From contig VWPU01000830.1 in assembly GCA_013398955.1 (NCBI GenBank), positions 62,001-126,000 on the forward strand: DNA of 64,000 nucleotides. The letters are read 5' to 3'. The notes below the pieces were generated by a model, which made no database searches, was not told the origin of the DNA, and was given only the letters and a program-made list of their open reading frames with translations. The translations under genes and the position numbers were made by a program. This document shows positions 14,901 to 27,800 of the stretch, piece by piece. The DNA comes from Callaeas wilsoni (Eukaryota; Chordata; Aves; Passeriformes; Callaeidae). Position 1 is the first letter of the stretch. Each line of letters starts with the position of its first letter.

Positions 14901-15479
14901 TGAATGCCTGCTGCCTTTATCTATACTCGGCTCACCCTTGGAAGAACACAGGCACAAAGGCAGAAAGAAGGTGCCAAGTAGTTTCTCCAGTCAGGGGAAG
15001 TATATCCCACCACTCCTGGGAGATACCTGCCTGCCTTGCTCTTGAGAATCTCCAAAGGAAGACACACCATTACTTTGAATAGCTGTCTGTTTTGGGAGAT
15101 CAGCTCTTTCTGACATCAAAATGTCTTTTTCCTACCAACTAGTTCTTGCCCTATCCCTAGGGGACATGGAGAATCAATCTGCACCATCCTTCTTACATTC
15201 AGCTTTGTCGAAAGAGGGAAGTTGGACCACCCTCTATAAAACAAATCAAAATCCTCCAGTTTTTCTAAACCACTTACTGCCCTGACACATTTCTCTGAAC
15301 TCTAACATCTCTTCATTTGTTTGCCTCAAATCTTCCAAAATTGTATCAGGCCTGACTCAGTCGCTGGATGCAATCATTAGGTTCCATCAGAGACTGCTTC
15401 GGCTCCTCTTCCAAGTGTTACACATTTCATCAAACTCTGACGTATGCCTAAATTAGCTACCTATTCTTAAAGCTCTTTT
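8965..15479. other. intergenic, no gene recognised
   Basis: Non-coding sequence. Small items seen are a 14-A run at 9,269-9,282, a perfect 16-bp palindrome at 9,424-9,439, and a purine-rich plus-strand tract at about 12,820-12,930 that makes overlapping minus-strand frames look open. None of the frames here (for example around 13,571-14,242) shows splice-site context or a recognisable domain. Confidence 0.55.
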
Positions 15480-15860
15480 TCAGTATTTAGCTAGAAGTCT
15501 AAATTATTGGTTGTCAAATGAAGTTTAAGGATTTAATTATTTGCATGGTGCCAGATCAAATGTATTAAAATTAATGTTCACAACATGTAACAGTTCTTAA
15601 AATTTGATGCTGGGACCAAAACCAAACTGCTAAACAATAAAAAAAATCTTGTTATTATCTCTTAATGAGAACCACTGATTATTTTTTACATTTCATTTGA
15701 CAGCCTTCATCCTAATTAATTCTACATGGCAAAGTGCAATTACTTTGGTTGATGAGGATCATTCTGACTCCGAAATACACTTATGAAATGAAATTAAAGC
15801 ATGCTGCTAATCAGGCGAATGAGCATGTGTTGCCAACCAAACATACAAACCCCAACAATG
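15480..15860. promoter_or_regulatory. candidate conserved enhancer with POU/homeodomain sites
   Basis: TAATTA at 15,534-15,539 overlaps by one base a consensus octamer ATTTGCAT at 15,539-15,546. A second TAATTA lies at 15,713-15,718, and several ATTAA-type cores lie between and beyond. The texture (homeodomain cores, few repeats, GC-poor) is that of vertebrate developmental non-coding elements found in gene deserts near transcription-factor genes. Conservation itself cannot be seen from a single sequence. Confidence 0.28.
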
Positions 15861-18800
15861 AGATAATGACAGGTACGGCGACAGACACAAAGCACTGCTA
15901 TTTAAAGAGAGTAAAAGGCTTTGAGCTTCCCTAAGAGAAAGAGCCACACAGCTGTAAATCTCTGCAATCTTCACAAAGAACATCTTTTCCTTTTAAAATT
16001 CTGTTTGGTTTCTGTCTCAAAAAGAAAGCAACATCTGTACTGCAAAGGGAGTAAAGATTGATAAAGTAGTGGACTACAGGAGCACAGGCTGCTGTTAAGA
16101 CACAATGAGAGCAGTTTTCCAGTAATGCCCACTAATGTTTCCCAAGTTTTGGCACATTCATCTAGCAAGTTATTTCAAAACAAATTTTAAAATCCAGATT
16201 CAAGACCGTCTTCCAAGCAACTTTCACTAAATCAGGATATATTTGTTAGATCTTGAGTCAAGGCAGTCCTGAAGGTGTATTATGGGAATAACCTGGCACA
16301 GGTAAGCAGAGCCAGCAAAGCTTGCATGTTGATGTGACGATAATTTCTGAATTAGCTTCAAAAGCTTTTGTTTTGCTCAATGACAAGTGAGATGATTAAC
16401 ACCAGAACTATTTGCTTTCATTTGCATAGAACACATGGTTCCCTGGCTGAAACGGTAATTTTTCCTGGCAAACCTCTGACACGAGAAAGGGCTGAAGACA
16501 AGACCTGGCAGTCCAAATGTGTATCAGGATGCAGGCTGACAGAGGAACTTTGCTCTTGCTGAGCAACAGAGATTTCTGGCCACGGCAGAGATCTCTTTTG
16601 TAGGTCGGAGGTGAAGGGAAGATTTCTGTGCGTGCCCATCCTGGGTGTCTTGGAGCTGAGCCATTGCTGGGATGATTATGCAGCCTGTCTGTAGTCACTG
16701 ACCTCTGTCATTTTGGAAGACACACTTTTAGAGGCATACAGGGATGTTCAAGAACTCTAATGGGTTTCGTTTAATTTCTCACACAGCTTTTCAAAGATGA
16801 TACATAAGCACAAGTAAATGTGCCATGAAATACTGTGGATTAAACTCCTGAATATATTATTTACCACTTCTGCATAGCAATTACTCACCAGTTTTCCAGG
16901 GAGAGGAAGAAAAGTCTGCTTATGTTTCAGAAAAATTAAGTCCTATGCTTCTCCAAATATACAAGAGGAAGTTCACCCAAATGTTTTGCTCCCTGAAGTA
17001 TCGTCCTTCCTGACATTTCTTCCTTTGCTGGGCTGTCCCAGGGCATAATTAAACCCAGATCTTATCTTCCAGGGACAAATATAGGCTATACGTTAGAAAA
17101 TAAAGTAGTTGGGGAACCAGAACAGTTGTTTGCATCTGGACAAATTATTGTCTGGATCCTTGAAGCTTCATTACTGGTCTTCCGAGGAATGCACTGAAGT
17201 ACAGACTAATAAAGTGAATCAATTGGTATTAATCTCTTCCTACTCTGAAGAGATGGGAGTCTAAAATAAGCCACATAGAAGAAGAGAGAAGATGGAGGCA
17301 GACTATTCTATTATTTAGATTTGCATTCAGCTCAGCAGTCTCTTTTGCAGAATAATTAACACCTGTATTTTGCCCCAGCGTGAGCCAGCACTGCTGGGTC
17401 TGCAGCTGAAATTTGGAGAGGAGGTGTAAACAGAGACACATTAACTACTTGTTTAGGTGGTTCAGATACTTGGCTAATTGTGCTGATATCTACACTAGCA
17501 GTTCTGCACAGGAATAAATCATGTCTTGTCATGAGTGCATTTTTATTTGTAAGAGCCATTTGGCTGTAAAAGTATAAATTTAATTACCTTTTTTTCTTTT
17601 TGTAACATGGCACAACATAAGAAGGATATATTCCAACACAGGTACAACTTTCAGTTAGTTGTTCCTGTCTTTTAACAATTAACACTGAATTGCATTTGCT
17701 GTTTTTCAGAATGGAATCACTTTATACAGATAAGCACAGAAAAACTTGGTATTTTAAATAGATCACTTTTGGTGTGAGACTGACTTGACTCAAATTATAA
17801 TGGCATTTTTATTACTATAGCCTCATTTATTTTCAAAACTGAAATTTTAGCATCCAGTTTTTAGAAAGCTTATCTGTTTTCATCTAACGGTGTACATTTC
17901 AGGAGCTCACACCCATCCCATGGTCATTCGATGATGAGCGTGGTTCACTCTGCCATTTCTGAATACAATTAAGTGCATTTCGAACCTGGGGAGTGGAATT
18001 TAGTGTTCCCAACACATCTTAAGAGCAGTTCTCTCTGACTTCTGTCCTGTACATACATTGATTTTTGTGGCTGTTGAACTCTCCCCTCCAGTTTCTAAAT
18101 GCAACAACTAAGAGATTTGATTGTAACATTCAAGACAAAAAGAGGATGTAGAGATGCAACATATCATCTTGGTATTTAGTATAACATGTACTTTACAAGA
18201 GCTGCATTTATAGCCAGCACTAATTTACTCTGCCACTCTGCTAAGTTGTTCGATAAATACAGTGTTCCACACGACCAGCATTCCTTGGAGATGTCTTACT
18301 GGGGCAGATTCTTTTCCCTCAGCAGTGCCTTAGAAAACTAAATATAGATGCCTAAAATGAAACCTAGCCATGAATTGCAAGTGTAACACAAACCAGCATT
18401 AAAGCCAGTGAGAGTTCTGAGCACTGAAGAATGCAGGATACTTTATATAAACAATCACAGACAAGAATCACATAACTAATTAGCAACTGGCCAAAATAAA
18501 CAGGGATCGAGGATGTTGTGGAGCTAAAATAAGGATCCTTACTCAAAATGCATGCCTAACTTTTTCCTGAATTTTTAAAGTCCAGCTGATCAATAATTTC
18601 TATGCTCATTCTGATTCCCTCTTTCTTGCAGGACTAGTAAATGTGAGGTGTTTTCCAAGCTTCTGTGTAAATGAGTCTTCTTTCCCTTTTCTTTTCAGAG
18701 AGAGAAAGAACACCTGTAAATCAGCTGGATGAAGCTCTGCAGTGTCTTTGCATGGTGGCCTATCCCAAAACTCCACTAAGCTGTCCTCCTCTGCCGGTTC

Positions 18801-20142
18801 TACTGTCAGATAAGAGGCACTTAGACAACCTGCCAGGAGGACTTCTCTCCAACAGTAGGATTAACCTTCATTTCACAAGATCCCCAAGTCTTTTTTTGAT
18901 TGGGGTTTTTTTTCAGTGCCACCTCTTCTATATTCACTTCTGCTTTTTATCTGTAAGAGCAGACAACCTTGCCTATCAATAAAGGGATTTGGTCCTGTAT
19001 CCTCCCGCACTTCTGTGGGCACAGCAGGCTCTTCCTGGCCTGAAAGGCTGGGAATCCTGTTCTCCAACCAATGCCTGCTCTCAGATGTAGAACACTGTGG
19101 TAAAAGCTTTTGCTTTAATGCAAAGTTAATCCATCCATTTCCATCCTTGCACTCTGGGGAATAAAGGGAGGTTGAAATTGCAAATTCTTAACTCACTGCC
19201 ATGTTAAATCTAAGCCCTCTCCAACAGTTTACTTCCATCTTTTCACAATACTTTTCGCACCGTTCCTCTCCACAAAAGCCCACGCCTCTCCTGACTTCAT
19301 CTACCCCTGGGAATCTTTCAGAAGATGCAATCAGTGCCAAAACACTGTAGCCCACATCCCTTTCTCTTAGGAGCAGAGAAACAATGATGCTCTGAAGTTA
19401 GGGCTAAACAGGCAAAGACACAAAGACCTCCTGCGCAGCTATCACTGCTGGGGTAGCTCTGGCAACACAGTTTGGATGAGCTGCTATGCCAAGAAGCCTC
19501 TTTTATACCTTTTAAAGGCCATTATGAAACTGCCTAAGGTGCAGGGTACCAGCAAAAGACCCAGAGTACCTTTCACATGCAAATGTTAGAATAGGAAAAG
19601 CTACAACTGGAGGCAAAGAGTCAGACAGAAATAGAAGTGCCAAACCCTGGCAAATACAGCCAAAAGCAGTGTGTGTGCCTGGCTCCACGCACCCAAACTG
19701 AAGCTTTCTTGGCCCAAGAGATAACCAGTCCTGGAGAGACAACATGGAACTGTTTTAATGTCAGAAAAAAAATCCTTTCTGCAACACTATCTTGTCAAAA
19801 AAATTTCTGTTGTATGGAAGATGGATCGTATGAAAGATGGGCAACAGCCCACACAGCCTGTCTACGGACTTCCAAGATTCTACCATAACACACTGCTCTT
19901 TCGCCAAGTGGAGGAGGAAACATGCCAGCAAAAATAGTTCTTCCTCCCAAGATGAGACCAATTACACTCATTTTGTTCCAGGCCAACAGCTTCTGGTTTC
20001 CCCCAAGTTCTGACTCAAGGTTGGGGGGGGATCATTGCCTCTTACAAATGCTTTTCCTCCCAGTCGGCTCCTCCAAGTTTCTGGCCAGAAGAGCACTGTG
20101 GCAAGTAATTCCCTATCTGCCCCTGAGCAGGTTTTGGCATGC

Positions 20143-20184
20143 AATCCATCCATCAATCAATCAATCCATCCATCAATCAATCCA
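20143..20184. repeat. nested tetranucleotide repeat (AATC/CATC), two 20-bp units
   Basis: The tract is built from AATC and CATC tetramers, organised as two perfect copies of a 20-bp unit (20,143-20,162 and 20,163-20,182) followed by CA. It is a likely length-variable microsatellite. Confidence 0.9.
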
Positions 20185-20487
20185 GTGTGATGCTTTTGTC
20201 CTGGTGAGCAAGCCCTATAAAGCTGTGAACCTCACTTCTGGCAGTTTGCATCCTCTTTTTGCACCAGTGCCACAGCCTCGGTTTAAACACCGCTTGTTTA
20301 TACACACCCTGCGGTTTCTCCAGGCAAGATTAGGCACATACAATCCTTCCTCAAAACAGGAGTTACACTAAGTATTATAGTATTTAGAACACAAATATGA
20401 AGGAAGCATGCCTTAGGATTACTGTGGTACAGCATATAGCCCAATTAGAGACACATGGAGTACTACATTCTTTTAAATTCATAAGAC

Positions 20488-20523
20488 TTTTTTTTTTTTA
20501 ATATCCTGACTTTTCAGGATATT
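20488..20523. repeat. T12 run followed by perfect 10-bp inverted repeat
   Basis: Twelve T residues (20,488-20,499) are followed by arms AATATCCTGA (20,500-20,509) and TCAGGATATT (20,514-20,523) with a 4-nt loop. It is a small perfect hairpin with no assigned function. Confidence 0.8.
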
Positions 20524-22009
20524 TCAGTCACCCAAACCAACTAGCTAAAGAATTGACTTGAAAACATTTGCACCTGGGCATCTACAACACACATTACATT
20601 GCACTCTTTTCTAGTTAAGAATATGCAGCAGCTGATATAAATCAACAAAGCTTCCTTGATTTCAGTGCAGCCGTGCCAGTTCATAATGTACAAGGATTTA
20701 GCTGTACTGTTCCAGCTAAAAACCAACATTTTATTCAAGCTGTCCAAATACACTTTTGACTCACATTTAAGAAAGAGGGAAAGAGAGAGATATGTTTTGA
20801 CGAGACTAATCAACAAGAGGTGCCTCCTCCTTTCCCACAAATGACATTTCTACAGCACTGACAACCCTCCAAGTCCCACCTTTCTCTCAAATGAATAACA
20901 TGAAATAACCTCATCCTACTTGCACAGCATTCCTGTCTCTCTTCAGTTCACTCCTTCACCTCAACTATTTCCTTTTGATGTCTCAGGACACACAAGAACA
21001 CGAGCTTAGGAAAGGGGTGTGTCACCTGTGACCTTTAAGAGCAACTCACTCAGAAAGATGGAAAAAAATACCAGCAGGCAGCAAAAACCTTGTAGGGAAT
21101 TTGGTGTAAGAAGCAAAACAGGTACTTACCAGCCCTCGGTGTCCTTGTTTCACATGCAGAGCTGTGTGCAGGTGTGCATAAATCCTGCTTCCAAGTCGTA
21201 CTGGAGGTCTCATTCTTCCCTGCCAGCTGGGATCCTGTAACAAAAACTTCTTACTGTTACCCTGCAGAACATCTCTGAATGCTGACTTTTCTTATTCACA
21301 AGACTGTGAGAAGAGCTGGACTGCTGAGGATGGAGAAGACAAGCTCCTTCTCCACCGTGCCCAAAACAGAGTTTTCATGCATTTGACAGGGTTACACACA
21401 AACTTCACTTCAGAATAAGGTGCTACTTGTGACATTTTGTAAACACGGGTATTATTCCAGAAAATAAAAGGTGATTAAGTCTGTCTTCAGTTGTAATCTG
21501 GACACAAGAGCCCCAGCTCTGGGTTGAGCACCTGGTAATGCTGTCTCTGTACTACCAGGCAGATAGATCACAGACCACACATCCAAGAGATATTTACTGA
21601 TTTCTTACTTTAAAGAAAGAAGCATGTAAGAAAATGAACTTGCCAAGTAACACTTATTTTCTCTTGCTTCACTTTAATTAGATTACCCTGCTTGAGTTTA
21701 AAAGACTTAGCTAAACTATAATAATCTGTATCCACCAGCCACAGATTTTTGCTATAGAATATAAATGGCACATTTAAATGTTATTAGCATACAAACTAAA
21801 TTACTTTTAGAAAGAACTGACTCTACAGATGCTGTGTTTTCATTTTTGTATATAGATACCCACACACACAGTTTTAATTTCTCTGCTGTCTTGTAGCTAG
21901 TAAACAAATAAAAACTTTCTGATGTTTCTTTTCCTTCATCTTGTTGGAGGAAAAACAAAAAAGCACAACAAAAACCATCAAACACTCCAAATTGTTATGT
22001 TACTTCCAC

Positions 22010-22170
22010 ACTTCAAGCCCAGGCTATGAAATTAACAGTAATTATTATCCGATTACCACTGCCATTAATGAGAATCCCACCATTGAACTATGAATCAGGC
22101 AATGAAGCCATTTTTCACATTTGTTACAGAGTCTGAATTAATAAAGACCTGATTAATGCTGCATAGAAAG
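22010..22170. promoter_or_regulatory. candidate enhancer rich in homeodomain cores
   Basis: TAATTA at 22,039-22,044, two ATTAATG motifs (within 22,074-22,080 and about 22,152-22,158) and further GATTA/ATTAA cores fall within about 150 bp. This suggests a homeodomain-bound conserved element, but it is inferred from motif density alone. Confidence 0.25.
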
Positions 22171-24424
22171 ATGCCCAAACCAGACCCTAATACTTACACT
22201 GGACACAAACAATGGGAAATAGGACACACACCATAGTTCCACTTTTAATTTTCTGACAGAACCCTGTACTGAGACAATATTATTACTCGACATCTAAAAC
22301 AACTGGAAATGAGATCAGAGTCACATCCAGAATTTGCTGGAGAAAACACAGACAACTTGAGGGAAAAATCCAGAGTCTCTAGACTTGTTTTTCCCTCGAA
22401 AACACTGCCAGATGAGACAGTCTGATCAATCCTGCAACACAGCCTGACGGGTTAAGAGTTATGAGGATAAGAAGTATTAATGTACTGTCCCTGCACTTTC
22501 AGTGGCAAACAGACAAATTTTATCTGTAATTTGCCCTAGAAACTGAGAGCTTGCTTTCCCTATGTGCTCTTGGAACAAGTGCAAAGCAAATTATCAAAAA
22601 AAGCAACTCACCAAATACAAAAAACATACTTCATCCAACTGACTTGAACAATTTCACTGTCTACAGTCATTTGAAGACTGAATCCTGAGCTGCATTTGAA
22701 GGAAGGAAAAAAAAAGATCTTGAAAAGTAACTTGGCTTTACCAAACTCTACCTCAAGATCTGCAAAGACACAGCTGTCCCTGACCACGGGTCAACACTGT
22801 ACATAAACCTGCCACTGTTCTCTGCCCCAGGTCATCAAAATAGGAATTCTTCCAAAGACAAAGATGACTTATTTCACAAAAAACTTATTTCAACAGCAAG
22901 CATACACTTACCTGCTGAATCATGCCAATTTGTAGCCTGAAGTAAAGAAACGTGACCTGATTTCTGTTCTCATTCAGACGCAAGATTTACAAAATATCAT
23001 ACTGATGGCTTATCAGGGTGCTTTTCACTGAATATACTTTTTTTTAGCTAACTTCAAACCACTGAGAGCAGAAGAGAAAACAATGGCTGACAACCAAAGC
23101 ACAGAAAGACATTTGTCAATTTTAAGAATAAATTTATCTCCTGACTAGTGTATAAGATTTGGAGTTTTGGGCAGATCATTTTTACACAGAGATTCTGTTT
23201 TCCATGATATTTTCAGTCAATTTCTCCAGCTTCCCACCACATATACATAAATCAGGCACACACTTTCTTAATTATTGTAGGGAGTGGCATTATAAATCTC
23301 TGCTTTTCCCAAGATCTACAACCTCATAAAATTAGAATAATGTGCATCATCTCTCTTGCATGGCTTCTGGCATATCATTTTCACCCTCCTTCCAGCATAA
23401 TTGAATACTCCGTGGGATATTTGTAGTAATAGTCATCAGTCTCTCTAATGAAAGAAGTCTGGAAAAAATATGGCAGTTTAACGATCAGATGCTATTTCAT
23501 AAAAATAAATGTTAATGTTTTCCAAGTACATATGATGTTCTTAATATTATTAAACTCGGGATCTGGTGGTGAAAGCATTTGTATATGGGGCCATCAGGAC
23601 TGGAGCTAAAACTATTTGGAGGAAACAGGAGTAATTTATAGTGAAGTTTGTGACAATCCTCCACCACCAACTGGCCCACATAAGGGACAGCATGGACAAG
23701 GGCTGCTCTCAGGTGAGTTACCCGTGCCCCTTTTTATTGCCTAATAAACCTACGCTGTAACTCTATAGGCACATAACTTCTGAATACCAGGTGGTATTTA
23801 ATTACACAAGCAACCCCACTGATTTAAGTCATATTTAACAGGGGTAAGAGTCTATTCCTCACGGACAAAATTTAGAAATCTGAAAGTTAACTTGCTTTCC
23901 TATTTTAGTTCTTGGTTACCAAACATTTTATTGATTTGCTTATTGCTTTCCCATAACAAATGCAGATGCATTCTGTTTAAATTTCTATCTCAGAGCTGCT
24001 ATCAGCTCAGTTTAAGTTTATATTTGAGTACAAGCTACTATTTTTGTAGAGTTGCTCCTATTACAGAAACTATAGAAAAAAAGCTGCTTACCAAATGTGG
24101 TAATAAGCACGACAGGGAGATCTTGGGTGTTAAGATAAACACAGTATAATATAAGTTTGATTGCAATTGACTGAGATGCTACCACTCAGAATTGCTCTAA
24201 GTTCTGCAGAGTAATTCAATCCTGAACAAAAGAACGAAGTGACAAAAGCCCCCTCTTTGCAGAGTTACTGACTTCTGTGAGGTCAGTTCTAAAGAACATG
24301 CTCCCTGGGAGAGTAAGGCATCACAACACACACAGCTATGAAATTTCCAAAACCCAGATCCCAGCCATGCTTTAGAAATACACTGCCAGTAAACCTGCTC
24401 CTTTGAAGAACTCAGCTTTGATTT
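22171..24424. other. intergenic, no gene recognised
   Basis: AT-rich sequence up to the left target-site duplication of the LTR. No frame, RNA gene or repeat that I can support. Confidence 0.55.
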
Positions 24425-24428
24425 TCAC

Positions 24429-24870
24429 TGATGCCTTTTGGGGCTACCTAAAAACAGAGGCCAGACAAAATTAAGGGAATAAAGAGCAGTTATATTTATT
24501 GAAGGGCCTTCAGGTACATTTTTGGGCAGACGAAGCCCACCCAAGGGCTACACCCAAAATATGGACGATGGGTTTTCATACTTTTCTAAGTTTGGTCCAT
24601 TTGCATACTGGGGGTTAATCTTCCAATTACAGCTTCAGGTAATGAAGTAATTTACCCCAAGTTTGCTCCTCCCCAACTCACTTTTGTTTCCATTTCTTGG
24701 GGCCCAAGACAGTGAGGTGTCCTTGATTCCCAGGCCTAGAGAGGAATTGTTGTGTCTGACCAATATGGGAAAGCAATAGCTAACACTCCATATAGAGTTT
24801 AGAGCTCTACACTAGAGTTACAGGATTACAAATATATGGAAAATCTAAAAGCTAAAATCCTAAGGCATCA
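24429..24870 (-). mobile_element. solo LTR of an endogenous retrovirus-like element
   Basis: This 442-bp element reads on the minus strand. It starts TGATGCCTT and ends AAGGCATCA, a perfect 9-bp terminal inverted repeat with the TG...CA ends typical of LTRs. The flanks on both sides are TCAC (24,425-24,428 and 24,871-24,874), a 4-bp target-site duplication. In minus orientation there is an AATAAA signal at 24,500-24,495 followed by about 65 bp ending at the terminus, as expected for a short R-U5 region. The longer upstream part (U3) holds a consensus octamer ATGCAAAT at 24,606-24,599. There is no internal region, gag/pol/env sequence or second LTR, so this is a recombined solo LTR with no coding capacity. 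A 4-bp duplication suits gammaretrovirus-like (ERV1) elements, but the class is not certain. The body resembles LTRs I associate with songbird genomes. Confidence 0.85.
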
Positions 24871-24874
24871 TCAC

Positions 24875-27800
24875 CAAAATTCTTATTACTCTAGAAGCCT
24901 CTCTTCTTACCTCCTACTTTTAGTGTAGCTACCATCATGTTCATTACCCGGTGTATTTGATCAGCAATCACCATGCTCAGTAGAGATGCAGTAGAAATTA
25001 AGGTAACAGGACACTCATTTTTCCAACAGCTTCTCCATGACAAATATGGTATTTAATAAAATGATTCCATTGCCTGACCTGGAATTTTATGCTCCCTCTG
25101 AGCATGACATATCTTGCACCTATGAAGTCAATCAAATGCCACTGTTATTTTTGCTTTTATTACCCAGGGCAGTAGAGCAGTTTCAGTAAAAATAATTTAT
25201 ACCAACTGTTTCCAGTTAATGGAAATTCAAAGTCTTCAGACAGTGTTTTTTATTTCTGGTGCTTGAATTCTCAAAGAAATAGTGAAGTATAATTGATACC
25301 ATACGCTTTTTATTGTTTTCCACATGAAAGAATCACGATTTCCAGTGGATCATCGAATTCTGCTGTGGCACTGTGCCAAATCATCAAACACCAAGGTCAC
25401 ATGTGATGAAGGTACAGTGTTCAAAGCAGGAATAGCATGTATCATATCTTGGAATTGAAGGTTTATTTCAGTTTGTCTGAGTATACCCAGACAAGAAATT
25501 TTCTGGGGTTTTCTGCAGTCTACAAAGCACCTCCTTGTAAATTATAGGCACAAGCCCAAGAAAATGTGCAAATATTCATCGCCAAACAACAGGATTACAA
25601 AACACTATCAGTTCAAAGAGTACATTACAGCAGAGCCAAGCCAGTGTTTCAGACACGTCAGAAATGTTAATAACCATCAAATCTGAAATTAACTGCACCT
25701 ACCATATTTCAGGAATATCACTGACACAGAAAAATAGTTTCTTTGTCCCACAGTTGTGCCCGCAGAAGCATCATGTTTGCCGATTGTTTTGAGTATTAAT
25801 TTAATCAGCTTTACTCGTCTGCTTCAAAAAATCACAGCTAAAGGGATATTTTTAGAAAATCCTGCAAATCTTTCTGATTTGGGAAAAAAAACCACTTTTC
25901 ACTTTGCAGACAAGTCTACAGCAGGCTGAGTAACTGAATCTTTTTGTCATTTTCAACTGATTTTGGGACACTGCTTCCCACCTTTACTTCTGCTATATCA
26001 TTACAAGCTGAGAACTTCTTGAAGGAGAACATCACCTTCAAGACACGTCTTGCACAATGGAGAAATTAAACACACATCCACACAAACTACAATTCCACCA
26101 TCAAGGGTCATTCAAAAACCAAAGTTTGAGACTACTTACAAAGTCATAGCAGTGGCTTTTAGCTTGGACAAGGCTTCAAAAAAGAAGCAGACACCTTCCA
26201 TTCTCTCAAAGTTTGCTCTACACATCATAAAAGGAACAACATAACACAGCGAATTACCAAGCATCAGAAATAAATCTGGAGTTATGAAGTCTGAACTGCT
26301 TACAGGGGTACTGCACATGCATTTCGCATCAGCACGGCAACTTCTTTTTCGTGTCGTATACAAAACCATTTCTAAAATAATGTACATATCACCAAAAGAG
26401 TTCACCAGAGGCTGAGGAATTAAAACTCCTATGTAACAATTCATGATGCCAATATTACCAAAAATTCAACTGGCGTATTTCATCCAGTGGTAGGACTTTT
26501 GTAGAGAAACAGGAACCCAGGCAGATTTTCTCTCTCTACTTCTCAGGCAGGAAATTTAATTTTTCACCTTCTGGAAAGGTTTCAGTTGCAAAGACTTTTG
26601 GTGGACTATAATGACCGTATGACCCAAACTGATGGTTTTAAAGAGAGGAAATACTAAATTTATGGCAGGGACTATGTTATAATTCAATATCTTGGCCTTT
26701 GTTAAAGACAGAACAAACATCGCCCCAGGGCTTGAGAGACTGGGGACAATCTGAGAATCTGTCACCATGGCTCCTCCAGGTCACAGATGAATTGATGGAA
26801 AAAGCAACCTTCCCTAAAAACATGAACAGGCAAAGAACTCTGAGTCTCCTTAGTTCTTTCTGCACAAAATATACAAAACAGCAATCCTAATGTTTTAAAG
26901 ATCTCCGTACTTTTTGCCTTTCTGCACACTCTCTTGTTCATATATAAATTAGCCATGAAGTTAATTTCTGAAAACATCTCAGGGAGTTTCTGGAATCTGC
27001 TGGCAGAATAGAGGTAGCTCAGGAGAGAAAAAGGCCCCCAACATTTCCCACAATAAAATGAAAGCTAACACACCTTAGAAACATTACTTTTTCCTTTCAC
27101 ACGATGGTCAAGGCAGGAATGAAAATGCTTCATTTTTTTTCTTGAGGGAACAGAAAAATTTCCAAGAATTCTCCTTCTGATGAAAGAATCAGATTTATCC
27201 ACTTGTCATCTCTACAGAGCAGCATCTTTCGTAAGATGAGATGCAAAAATAGCACTAGTATGCATATGAGATGCAAATCAAATGTTTACCTATCAAATAT
27301 GTATAAATATAAATTGAGTGCTAATACCTACCTACTAAGGTTTTATACTCAAGAGAACATTTTATATTTGTCTATTTTTCTAACTGGTTATGAATGCAGT
27401 ATTACCCTTGCAGCTATCTATTTGTTCTTTTTTTTTGTTGTTGTTTTTAGATTACATATTCCTGGGTGTCTGCCTGAGGGAATTTGGACATTCTCAAAGA
27501 AAGGGGATGCTTAGGTCTGTCTCAGCAAGGGGAAATAAGATGTGCTTTTGCTGGAAATTGCTTTAGAGAAAATAAAAGGATTGGAGAGGAATCTGAAGTA
27601 TTAAAACCCATGTAAGTCCAGCTCCCTGTTGTGAATTTAGCAGCAGTTTACAGTCAGTTTTGGTCTGTGCCTTGCCCTCATTTTCTGAAATAATTTGTAT
27701 TTATGTTAAACACATACCAACTTCACCCTGTAAAAATGTTTAAACCTCTCACAAATGAGCTTCTGTGTAAATACTGTTGGATAAACAATACTCAAAGAAG

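Larger units (their letters stand above)
15861..22009. other. intergenic, microsatellite and hairpin only
   Basis: Apart from the nested tetranucleotide repeat (20,143-20,184) and a small hairpin beside a T run (20,488-20,523), this is unremarkable AT-rich sequence with short chance frames. Confidence 0.55.
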
